Shown here piece by piece: positions 47,666-58,003 of a DNA stretch of 64,000 nt. The DNA comes from CADEED01 sp043747875. GTDB taxonomy: Bacteria; Pseudomonadota; Gammaproteobacteria; Steroidobacterales; Steroidobacteraceae. Under the pieces are notes generated by a model. The model was not told the DNA's origin. It did no database searches and saw only the letters and a list, made by a program, of their open reading frames with translations. A program made the translations under genes and the position numbers. Location of the stretch: assembly GCA_043747875.1 (NCBI GenBank), contig JAYTOI010000056.1, positions 18,329-82,328 of the forward strand, in the 5' to 3' direction. Each line of letters opens with the position of its first letter. The stretch's first letter is position 1.

Positions 47666-48961
47666 ATGCGATCCATCGACGAGCTGGCGAGCGAGATCTG
47701 CACCCTGGCCGGCCACATCAACGCGGCGAACCATCGCTGGCTGATGTTGGTCGCTGAATACGATCGGCGCAATGGCTGGTGCGACAGCGCGACACAGTCG
47801 TGCGCCCATTGGCTGAACTGGAAGTGCGGCATGGCCATGGGTGCAGCGCGGGAGAAAGTACGGGTCGCGCGCGCGCTCGAGAATCTGCCGAAGGTTTCCG
47901 CGGCGATGGCGCGCGGAAATCTCAGCTACTCCAAGGCGCGCGAGATCACGCGCGTCGCGAGCGCCGAGACCGAGGACTACCTGCTGATGATCGCCGAGCA
48001 CGGCACCGCGAGCCACGTCGAGAGATTGGTGCGCGCGTATCGCCGCTGCCAGGAGGCGGAGGAGTTGTCGCGCGAGGCGCGCCAGCAGCAGAGCCGGTGC
48101 GTGAGCTTCCGTTACGACGACGATGGCTCGCTCGTGTTGAATTGCCGGCTGCCGGCAGAAGCCGGCGCACGAATCATGAAGGCGCTCGATATCGCCGTTC
48201 AGGAATTGCCGCGGGACGTTCCAGCTGGAACGTCGGCGGAACGCGCGTCCTTCAGCGCGCGCCGCGCGGATGCCCTCGACCTCATCGCCGGAAGCTTCCT
48301 GGCGCACGGCGCCATGGACGCGCGCGGCACCGATCGCCATCAGATCGTGGTGCACGTTGCGGCCGAGACGCTGCGCGACCGGACCGCGGGTTGCTGCGAA
48401 TTCGAACACGGCCCTTCGATGGCCGCGGAGACCGTCCGCCGATTTGCCTGCGACGCGAGCGTGGTCGCGTTGATCGAGAACGATGACGGTGAGCCGCTCA
48501 ACGTCGGCCGCAAGACACGGACCATTTCTGCTCCGCTGCGCCGCGTCCTGGATGCCCGCGACAAGGGCTGCCGCTTTCCCGGGTGCGCGAATACACGCTA
48601 CCTCGATGCACACCACGTCGAGCACTGGGCGAATGGCGGCGAAACGAAGCCGTCCAATCTCGTTTCACTGTGCCGCTTCCATCACCACGGCGTGCACGAA
48701 GGCGGCGTTCGCATCGAAGCGCTCGACGACGGCGCGCTGAGGTTCGTGATGCCGAGCGGTAAAGTGGTCGACAGCGTTGCGGCCAGCTGCACGCAGCCGC
48801 TCGGAGACTGGAGGCAGTTGCCTGCTGGCGAAGCGGCGTGGCGGTGGAGAGGCGAGCGGATGGACTGCGGGTTAGCGGTGGAAGTTCTGTTTCAGCAGGC
48901 AAGGCGGGCGAAGGACGTTCCCGCTGGAACGTCAAGGGCGAGGCGAATCGAATCGTGTTAG
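47666..48961 (+). CDS. DUF222 (13E12-type) HNH endonuclease
   Basis: The 431-residue product has an N-terminal DUF222 region (residues about 10-260: AAREKVRVARALENLPKVSA, MARGNLSYSKAREITRVASA) and a C-terminal HNH domain: RVLDARDKGCRFPGCANTRY, LDAHHVEHWANGGETKPSNL and VSLCRFHHHGVHEGG, with paired Cys for zinc and the catalytic HH. Such genes occur in several copies in actinobacterial and some gammaproteobacterial genomes. GGAG precedes the ATG. The LexA box suggests induction by DNA damage. Two copies of the 20-bp palindrome lie in the coding sequence, encoding DVPAGTS in both places. Confidence 0.9.
   Translation: MRSIDELASEICTLAGHINAANHRWLMLVAEYDRRNGWCDSATQSCAHWLNWKCGMAMGAAREKVRVARALENLPKVSAAMARGNLSYSKAREITRVASAETEDYLLMIAEHGTASHVERLVRAYRRCQEAEELSREARQQQSRCVSFRYDDDGSLVLNCRLPAEAGARIMKALDIAVQELPRDVPAGTSAERASFSARRADALDLIAGSFLAHGAMDARGTDRHQIVVHVAAETLRDRTAGCCEFEHGPSMAAETVRRFACDASVVALIENDDGEPLNVGRKTRTISAPLRRVLDARDKGCRFPGCANTRYLDAHHVEHWANGGETKPSNLVSLCRFHHHGVHEGGVRIEALDDGALRFVMPSGKVVDSVAASCTQPLGDWRQLPAGEAAWRWRGERMDCGLAVEVLFQQARRAKDVPAGTSRARRIESC
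48215..48234. repeat. Copy 2 of the 20-bp palindrome (perfect)
   Basis: GACGTTCCAGCTGGAACGTC is a perfect palindrome inside the DUF222-HNH coding sequence, between the DUF222 core and the next helix, encoding DVPAGTS. Confidence 0.9.
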
Positions 48962-49220
48962 GACGCTGGCCGATGAGCCGGTCGTAGTCGGCATGGCTGC
49001 CGATCCAGAACCACTGCTCCCCGTCAGAAACTTCATGACCAATGGCTCGGTAGTGTCCACCGACGCGGGCGGACCAGATTGATCCAACACGTTTGAAGTG
49101 CAGCGATGGATGTCGCGGATCGGCCTTCAACAGCTCGAAGTTCTTGTTCGCGAGTGCGCGAACTTCGGCCGGCAATGCCTTATACAACGCCCAGAACTTT
49201 GGCGAAGCATAGTGCTTCAA
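48498..49220 (-). CDS. RelE/ParE-type toxin with antisense read-through extension
   Basis: The first 88 residues are a RelE/ParE-like toxin: MKHYASPKFWALYKALPAEV, LKADPRHPSLHFKRVGSIWS, ARVGGHYRAIGHEVSDGEQW, FWIGSHADYDRLI. Family members normally end here. Instead the frame has no stop and runs 152 codons further, antisense through the end of the HNH gene, adding an Arg/Ser/Pro-rich tail. The core (48957-49220) starts by overlapping the antitoxin stop by 4 bp (ATGA). ParE-type toxins poison gyrase and RelE-type cleave mRNA; which applies is not clear. The tail may impair the toxin. Confidence 0.8.
   Translation of the reverse strand: MKHYASPKFWALYKALPAEVRALANKNFELLKADPRHPSLHFKRVGSIWSARVGGHYRAIGHEVSDGEQWFWIGSHADYDRLIGQRPNTIRFASPLTFQRERPSPALPAETELPPLTRSPSARLSTATPLRQQATASSLRAAACSWPQRCRPLYRSASRTSARRRRALRCERRLRARRGDGSGTVKRDWTASFRRHSPSARRGVHRGSVYSRTRESGSPCRGHPGRGAAEQKWSVSCGRR
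48914..48933. repeat. Copy 3 of the 20-bp palindrome
   Basis: GACGTTCCCGCTGGAACGTC has one mismatch to the perfect form. It lies near the 3' end of the DUF222-HNH coding sequence and again encodes DVPAGTS. Confidence 0.85.
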
Positions 49221-49417
49221 AGCTTGCGGGACTTGCCGCTCTCATACTCGGCTCTCGAGTCCGAGACCAGCTCGTCGAGCTTGCCGGAGCTGGAATCACG
49301 CTCGATCTTTGCGTCCCAAGCAACCCAGTCTTGCTCGAGGACCCATTCTCGAAGCTCCGCGAACTCCGCCGACGAAAGCTCGCGAATCTGCTGCTCGATG
49401 TGTTCGACCTTGCGCAT
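49217..49417 (-). CDS. Antitoxin of the RelE/ParE module
   Basis: The 66-residue product from ATG 49417 (GAGG at 7 nt; an ATG at 49423 is too close to it) reads MRKVEHIEQQIRELSSAEFA, ELREWVLEQDWVAWDAKIER and ends in a flexible acidic/basic tail (KLDELVSDSRAEYESGKSRK). This is the addiction-module antitoxin type that precedes RelE/ParE toxins. A CCTCGCGAGG palindrome at 49425-49434, just upstream, is a plausible autoregulatory operator. Confidence 0.8.
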   Translation of the reverse strand: MRKVEHIEQQIRELSSAEFAELREWVLEQDWVAWDAKIERDSSSGKLDELVSDSRAEYESGKSRKL

Positions 49418-49504
49418 GTGCATACCTCGCGAGGAGACACCATATGACTGCGAACAGCCCGGGTCAACGGCGTGAAGCTCGGCGAATCGCTGCGAAAGCC
49501 ACGA

Positions 49505-50554
49505 TCAGCGAATCTTCAGCACCACCTTTCCCGGCACGCGCCCTGCTTCCACGCGGCGATGCGCGGCGGCAGCGTCGGCCAGCGGAAACGTCGCCGCGAT
49601 CGGCACCTCGAATGCACGCGCTTCGACAGCCTGGTTGAGCTGCGCCATCTGGAGCTTCTGATTGCCGAACAGCGCGTCGTAAGGAATGATGGTGGCTCCC
49701 GGCCTCGGCTTCGGCACCGGCTCGACGCCGTTGGGATATGCGACCCGCCCGCCCGAGCGCAGCGCATCCAGGCATTTCTCCAGTGCGTCACCGCCGACAA
49801 GCGCCAGCACGGAATCCACGCCCTTGGGCGCGAACGCGCGCGCGGCGGCGATGTCGGACTTGCGCCCATCTACCGCCACATCCGCGCCGAGCCGGCGCAC
49901 CAATGCCAAGCCTTCATCTCCAAACGCTGTCGCGAGCACGCGCGCGCCGCGCAGTTTGGCTAGTTGGACGGCGAGCGTGCCGACCGCCCCGCTGGCGCCG
50001 TGGATGATCACGGAATCGCCACGTTTGATATTCAACGCGCGGTCGACGCCGCTGAGAGCCGTCAAGCCACTGGCGCCCAGCGCGCCCGCGGCGTCGAGCG
50101 ACAGACCATTGGGTAGTTTGGCAATGCAGTCCGCCGAGGCAGCGAGGTATTCGGCATAGAAGCCGCCCTTGGGGTTGTCCCAACAGTATCCGTAGACCGC
50201 GTCACCCACGTTGAAGCGCGTGACCGATGAGCCCACCGCCGCGACGATCCCGGAGCCGTCGCTGCCGAGCACGTAGGGAAACTTGGGGTGGTTGATATAG
50301 GACATGGATGCGCGGATTTCCGTGTCCCACACCGCGACGCTGGCGTAATGCATGGCGATGAGCACTTCGTTCGCGTCCGGGGATGGGACTGGGAGGGTCC
50401 GCAGCTTCAGCGCATCGTGGCCGCCCGGCGCGTCGATTACGATGGCGTTCATCGTGGGAGGAAGTGGTGGAGATTGCTCAGCGGCTGATGCGGCCTGACA
50501 CTCGAAAGCGGAGGCGAACGTGAGCATGAGGCTCATCAACGCGCGAAAACACAT
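49505..50554 (-). CDS. Exported MDR-family quinone oxidoreductase / zinc-type alcohol dehydrogenase
   Basis: From the ATG at 50554 (AGGAG 8 nt upstream) the product has 349 residues with a Sec signal peptide (LMSLMLTFASAFECQAASA). The MDR fold follows: TMNAIVIDAPGGHDALKLRT, PYVLGSDGSGIVAAVGSSVT, the nucleotide-binding VIIHGASGAVGTLAVQLAKL, and PLADAAAAHRRVEAGRVPGK. The catalytic zinc Cys of alcohol dehydrogenases is absent, so it is of the zinc-free quinone-oxidoreductase type. A signal peptide on an NAD(P)H enzyme is unusual. A decayed relative lies at 28250-28473. Confidence 0.9.
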   Translation of the reverse strand: MCFRALMSLMLTFASAFECQAASAAEQSPPLPPTMNAIVIDAPGGHDALKLRTLPVPSPDANEVLIAMHYASVAVWDTEIRASMSYINHPKFPYVLGSDGSGIVAAVGSSVTRFNVGDAVYGYCWDNPKGGFYAEYLAASADCIAKLPNGLSLDAAGALGASGLTALSGVDRALNIKRGDSVIIHGASGAVGTLAVQLAKLRGARVLATAFGDEGLALVRRLGADVAVDGRKSDIAAARAFAPKGVDSVLALVGGDALEKCLDALRSGGRVAYPNGVEPVPKPRPGATIIPYDALFGNQKLQMAQLNQAVEARAFEVPIAATFPLADAAAAHRRVEAGRVPGKVVLKIR

Positions 50555-50647
50555 GCGTGCAACTCCTGGGCGGGGTTCGGCGCTAGGCACAGCGTAGTGT
50601 ATGTAGAGAGAGCTCGATGCCGGGAGTTCCGGCTTTAGTGCGTGCAC

Positions 50648-51088
50648 TCACTCCGCTCGATGCTGGAAGCCAGCGGCTGCTCGATTATTCTGAGTTGCTT
50701 TCTGTGGGGTCTGGTGTTTCCGAACCAGCTGGACAGTTAGTCCGCGGCCCTTGGAGCATCGCGCGCCGAATCGTTCCTGTCCTATCGGATGCCACTGCCC
50801 TTTGCTCAATTGCTTCCTCACATGCGCTCGAAACTTTTGCGGTATGAGCACGCTCTTCATCGAGGCCCGGGATTCATTGCAGAAACGACAGGCAGCAACG
50901 ATGTTGTCTGCCGACACGCGACCGCCTCTGGATTTTGGAATCAGATGTTCGGCTGTGCACTGGAAGCGCTTTGACTCATGCGAAGAGCAAGCTGGCAATT
51001 TCGCGACCATTGGAAAGCCGCAGTAATAGCAAAGCCCGCGCTGCTTTTTGCAGGCGCCCCGACGGAGGCGACTCAAATAGTTGGGCAT
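50648..51088 (-). CDS. Small HNH endonuclease
   Basis: The 146-residue product has a zinc-ribbon HNH layout: KKQRGLCYYCGFPM (first C-x-x-C), CTAEHLIPKSRGGRVSADNI (catalytic H) and VAACRFCNESRASMKS (second C-x-x-C). It is close to the stand-alone McrA/phage-type HNH family. Its base composition is lower in GC than the flanking genes, as expected of a mobile nuclease gene. Function could be restriction or homing. Confidence 0.88.
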   Translation of the reverse strand: MPNYLSRLRRGACKKQRGLCYYCGFPMVAKLPACSSHESKRFQCTAEHLIPKSRGGRVSADNIVAACRFCNESRASMKSVLIPQKFRAHVRKQLSKGQWHPIGQERFGARCSKGRGLTVQLVRKHQTPQKATQNNRAAAGFQHRAE

Positions 51089-51881
51089 AGAAGCTCCTGG
51101 ATAAAGAGGAGCCCCGTATCACCCGAGAATGGGGTATCAGAGGGCGAGCGTTTAAAGCCGAATGGCCATTCGCCGCAAGTCGCTACCGAATCGAGTCAGC
51201 ACGACTGCCAACGGCGTTATATCAATGTCGACGGTTCATGCAATTCCGCTGCAGGTCGCCGCTTGCCACGGTGCTTGGTGCGCAATTGCAGCGCCTTGGA
51301 GACGTCGTGAAGGCTGCAATTGCCGAGGCGCGAGCATCGCATCGGCAGAAGCAGCTTGTCGAAGTCGTGCTGCGGATTGCGATCGATTTAACCTTCGATC
51401 GAGCTGAGCGTCGCGCTGCCAACGCGCGGTTTGGTTTGAGGGCGGGTCTAGATAGATCTGGGGGCCGGATAGATGGCGCACTCGAGTGCGACGAAGGAGC
51501 CGCTGCGCGAACCGAGATAGGCCCCGATGCCTGCGATCGAATGCCTGACCATCGTCGAGGCGAGCCACGCATCGGCAGTGCAACGAGGAGCGGCCGGGCA
51601 ATTCCTGACGGATTGGCACCGTCACTGTAGCGGCCCGACTCCAGATCAAATCGTCATTGAAAACGGGAGACGTCGCTTTGGAAAGATGGTCCGTAAAGAC
51701 GTTCCAGCTGAAACGTCGATCGCCGGCCGGAGGCGCAGCATCGCAATTCTGCCGGTCTGCGCCCCAATTGCCCGCTGCACAGCAACGAGATTCAGACGGT
51801 TCCGGCGCCATGATTCTCGGCAGGATATGCTTCGCAGGCTTGCGCAACTGAAAGTGGCCTGTGCAGACCGAGGGTTCCATC
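51089..51881. other. 793-bp stretch with only gene fragments
   Basis: No frame has both a start signal and a recognisable family. Minus-strand text such as MVRHSIAGIGAYLGSRSGSF then ALECAIYPAP (about 51450-51560) and DKLLLPMRCSRLGNCSLHDV (about 51265-51360) looks protein-like but is cut by stops, so remnants of one or two genes are likely. Copy 4 of the palindrome (51698-51717) lies here. Confidence 0.5.
51698..51717. repeat. Copy 4 of the 20-bp palindrome
   Basis: GACGTTCCAGCTGAAACGTC has one mismatch to the perfect form. It lies in the gene-poor stretch between the HNH gene and the 51882 gene; the plus frame reads KDVPAETS, echoing DVPAGTS in the HNH gene. Confidence 0.85.
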
Positions 51882-52439
51882 ATGTCCAACCGCCCACCCC
51901 TTCATTGGAGCTATCCCGCTCAGATTCCGGCGAATCTGTACCGCGCAGGGTGGCGTGCCGACCGCACGTTTCAACGAATCGTCGCGGAGATTGGCGGCAG
52001 GTCGTATGTGCCAGTGAGCACGGAAGAAGTGGGCTTCACGATCCACGCGAACACGCTCAATAAAGTGCGTGATCGGGACGTGCTGCAACTCGTCATTCCC
52101 GGTTCTCTCGGCATGAAAGACATAGGACTCGATACACAGCTCGACGGCATCCGGGTGAGTGGGCCAAAGACTCGTGTCGGCGGGATTTCCCTTTTCGACG
52201 ACTATCGAACTGCACCGATCTCGTCCAAGAACTGGTACCTGATACCCCCAGAGGTGACGATTCCGAAGGCGCTGACTTTGGTAAAGGCGACCACGCCCAG
52301 CGCTGCCGGCGCCACACACTTTACTCTCGGACCCGCCGAGCCCATGTCACTCGCCCAGTTCATAAGGATTCTCACACCCTTCGCCAATGATGAACGCATC
52401 AAGCCGGTAGGTTTGAGCACCACGACAACCCGAGCATGA
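51882..52439 (+). CDS. Hypothetical protein coupled to the next gene
   Basis: ATG at 51882 follows GAGGG. The 185-residue soluble product (SNRPPLHWSYPAQIPANLYR, NTLNKVRDRDVLQLVIPGSL, THFTLGPAEPMSLAQFIRIL) has no signal peptide or familiar motif. Its stop overlaps the next ATG by 4 bp. Position between decayed mobile DNA and the restriction locus suggests a defence or toxin-immunity role, but nothing in the sequence proves it. Confidence 0.6.
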   Translation: MSNRPPLHWSYPAQIPANLYRAGWRADRTFQRIVAEIGGRSYVPVSTEEVGFTIHANTLNKVRDRDVLQLVIPGSLGMKDIGLDTQLDGIRVSGPKTRVGGISLFDDYRTAPISSKNWYLIPPEVTIPKALTLVKATTPSAAGATHFTLGPAEPMSLAQFIRILTPFANDERIKPVGLSTTTTRA

Positions 52440-52702
52440 CAATGGATACGAGCACCTATCTACAACAGGATGGCTATACCTACATTCGAGTGGAGCCCAC
52501 CGACATCGGTCGGGAGATGGAAAATCTGAAGCTGACCATTCGCCTCGCGCGCGCCAAGATCGAGGAGATCCGGCGCGCCGCCTCCTCGCTATCGGAAGAG
52601 TCCGCGGAGCATGAAGATCGAATGAGCGAGGTCAACGATCTCGAAATGCTCATTGACGATAGCCAGGTCCGGTTCGAGAAGCTGCTCAATATTCCTGGTT
52701 GA
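52436..52702 (+). CDS. Small coiled-coil protein coupled to the previous gene
   Basis: The 88-residue product begins MTMDTSTYLQQDGYTYIRVE and then forms one long charged helical region (NLKLTIRLARAKIEEIRRAA, SSLSEESAEHEDRMSEVNDL) typical of a coiled coil. Start overlaps the previous stop (ATGA). The pair likely forms a complex. No family recognised. Confidence 0.6.
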   Translation: MTMDTSTYLQQDGYTYIRVEPTDIGREMENLKLTIRLARAKIEEIRRAASSLSEESAEHEDRMSEVNDLEMLIDDSQVRFEKLLNIPG

Positions 52703-52787
52703 TGGATGTGACCTGCCATTTCCTGACGCGCATGCCGCACTGACAACGGTCTTTCTACCGCCGCCAGTGCCGCGTCAAGGCAAGGTA

Positions 52788-56003
<3,216 letters not shown>

Positions 56004-56053
56004 TAGGTAGCGCTCGCGACACTTCGTCGGGAGAAGTGTCGCGAGCCGTCTTC

Positions 56054-56080
56054 AGGATCCTGCCAAATTGGCAGGATCCT
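56054..56080. promoter_or_regulatory. 27-bp palindrome upstream of hsdR
   Basis: AGGATCCTGCCAA and TTGGCAGGATCCT are perfect 13-bp arms with a 1-bp centre. A third half-site TTGGCAGGATA follows immediately. It occupies the only sizeable gap in the locus (56004-56115), ahead of hsdR, so it is a candidate operator or transcript-control element. Confidence 0.6.
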
Positions 56081-56115
56081 TGGCAGGATACGCGACCGTA
56101 TTGGGGTGGGCGCAA

Positions 56116-57615
56116 TCATGGCTTGCGAACTTTGTACTCGGTCGCCCGGGCTGAACCTGTCCGCTCGAGCAAACCCAGTTCATGAAACTTCTTCAGGTGA
56201 TTCATCGCTGTCCGATACGGCAATTTCATCCCCACCACATAATCGTTCGACTTGACGCTGGCTTTTGTCGCCAGCCACTCCCAGCCGGCACGCTCCGACT
56301 TGCTGAGTTCCCTCAAAACATTCTCTCTGAGCGAGGCAAGCGCCGACCTGGCATTGCGGAAAATCGTCAGGTTTACGTACAGCCCGTCGAACGCATACCG
56401 CGGCACCGGCAACCCATGCGTCTCGGCAACGTCTCCAAAAGCCCGCATCCCGAATCCGCGACCCTCAACCAACTTCGTTCCACCGAACGCAAACTGCAGC
56501 TTGGGGTTGCGGTTGTACATCGGCGCGGTGAAGTCCTGCATTTGCTCCAGCGTGATCGGCAGAAGCGGAGCGCCGGGACTGCGCACCGTGACCGTGTCCG
56601 CCGCCACCACCAGATGGCACGTCGCACCCGTCAGGTCGTAGTCACGATGCACCAGCGCGTTGATCACCGCCTCGCGCACCAGGTCCAATGGCACTGTCAC
56701 TCGTTCGGCCCGCGTCATCCGGCTGCGATCAATTACGTTTGGCAGCTTCGAACGCAGCCACGCCTCCACCTTGTCGGGGATCAGGATCGTCGGTCCGTCG
56801 AAGTTGTGGATTTCGTGGGTGCCGTCGGGATACTCGATCGTTGCGTTCAGGCCCGCGTGATGCAGCGACTCGCGCGGCGCTTTCCCGAAAAGCAGGAACC
56901 CAAATCCGGTCGGCACCAGCTTCGATCCCCGCCGGCCAAGCAAACCCTGACGCTCCAAACGCTGAAGGAATCCGGCTGAAGTCGTCTTGTCCGGAATCTT
57001 GGTGCGCATGCGATAGCGGGCCAGAGCGCTCGGAGCCAGATCATCCACGCCCACACCGGCCAGCGTTTCATCCCACTGGGAAAGCGGTGCGGGCTTGGTC
57101 GCCTTCCCGCTCTTGGCTTCGGCCGCACGCTTCAAAGCTTGCGCGATGAAGTCCTTATTCGCCTCACGAATCTGTTCCTGCAAATCGAGATCGAAGAGGT
57201 GGACCTTCACGCCGTGCTGTTCCAGGTAGCGGATGCCTTGCCGGTCCACCATGGGGTCGGGGTCCTCGATGCCCACCCACACCGCGGCGATTCGCGCGTT
57301 CACGATCCGCTCGGCGCAGGGAAGCTTCGGATGCTTCCGCGCTCCCGGGGCGCAAAGCTCCAGCGTCGCGAACAGCAACGAACCATCCAGGCGCTCCTCA
57401 CGATGCTTGCGCTCCAGCAGCGTGTATTCCGCGTGGTCACCGTGACGCAGCTCCCCGCGAAAGGCGGTGTCCACCGTCCCATCTGGCTTCACCAGAACGG
57501 CGCCCACCAGAGGACTCGACTTCTTGTCGGTGCGCGGCTCGTTGATGGACTGCTTCATCACCGAGATGGCTTTCTCCATCAGCTTGCGTGGATTGAACTT
57601 TGGTTTGGCGGCCAT
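56116..57615 (-). CDS. RibD-like deaminase fused to GHKL ATPase and winged helix
   Basis: The 499-residue product starts with a cytidine-deaminase-fold domain (residues about 10-150): HAEYTLLERK (His61, Glu63), TLELCAPGARKHPKLPCAER (Cys88, Cys100) and GIEDPDPMVDRQGIRYLEQH, all matching the zinc site and DPnP-x-V loop of RibD-type deaminases. A middle ATPase domain of the GHKL type follows (VREAVINALVHRDYDLTG as N-box; VEGRGFGMRAFGD as glycine-rich region), and a C-terminal winged helix (LPYRTAMNHLKKFHELGLLE). The flanking restriction, TIR and OLD genes suggest a defence role, perhaps nucleotide modification controlled by the ATPase (inference). Confidence 0.85.
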   Translation of the reverse strand: MAAKPKFNPRKLMEKAISVMKQSINEPRTDKKSSPLVGAVLVKPDGTVDTAFRGELRHGDHAEYTLLERKHREERLDGSLLFATLELCAPGARKHPKLPCAERIVNARIAAVWVGIEDPDPMVDRQGIRYLEQHGVKVHLFDLDLQEQIREANKDFIAQALKRAAEAKSGKATKPAPLSQWDETLAGVGVDDLAPSALARYRMRTKIPDKTTSAGFLQRLERQGLLGRRGSKLVPTGFGFLLFGKAPRESLHHAGLNATIEYPDGTHEIHNFDGPTILIPDKVEAWLRSKLPNVIDRSRMTRAERVTVPLDLVREAVINALVHRDYDLTGATCHLVVAADTVTVRSPGAPLLPITLEQMQDFTAPMYNRNPKLQFAFGGTKLVEGRGFGMRAFGDVAETHGLPVPRYAFDGLYVNLTIFRNARSALASLRENVLRELSKSERAGWEWLATKASVKSNDYVVGMKLPYRTAMNHLKKFHELGLLERTGSARATEYKVRKP

Positions 57616-57641
57616 GGGTCAGCAATTCTTCCGCATCTTGT

Positions 57642-57993
57642 TCATGCCGCCAGCCCTTCTCGATAAGCCTGCATTACACGCTGCGCGCGGCAGATGGCCA
57701 AGGCACTTTTTACGCGGAAGCCGACCGAAAGGATGGCGTCCAGGCAGTAGTGCTGGGTCTCGTAGCTTTTTGCCGTCTGCCGCAATTATCCGGAATTTCC
57801 GGATAACTGAATCGGGCACCAGATCTCCCTCGGTGAAGACGTTCTGGATGTGTTCGTTGATCGTCCGCACATCTTTACCGAACAGATCGGCCATCAGCTT
57901 CTGCGGCAGCCAAACCGGCTTATCTTCAAACCAACACTGGACGCGCATGCGGCCTACCTCTGTCTGGTAGAGGATGACTTCGGAATTGGGCAA
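57642..57993 (-). pseudogene. RhuM-family remnant with frameshift and internal deletion
   Basis: The frame starts MPNSEVILYQTEVGRMRVQC, VWLPQKLMADLFGKDVRTIN, EHIQNVFTEGDLVPDSVIRK, the N-terminus of RhuM proteins. At a run of five A (GGCAAAAAGC, coding strand) the match moves by one base to SYETQHYCLDAILSVGFRVK, the next RhuM segment. It then jumps to a short tail (QRVMQAYREGLAA). So one base was inserted and most of the C-terminal half is missing. RhuM genes are common passengers of type I restriction loci. Confidence 0.85.
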
Positions 57994-58003
57994 GGGGCGT
58001 TGC

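Noticed and set aside
50555..52440. Insertion sequence or transposase in the accessory stretch
   Set aside because: No transposase motif or flanking terminal inverted repeats with target duplication were found; only the HNH gene and fragments are present.
57755..57775. Programmed frameshift in the rhuM remnant
   Set aside because: The required shift is +1, not the -1 expected on an A-run, and the gene also lacks most of its C-terminal half.
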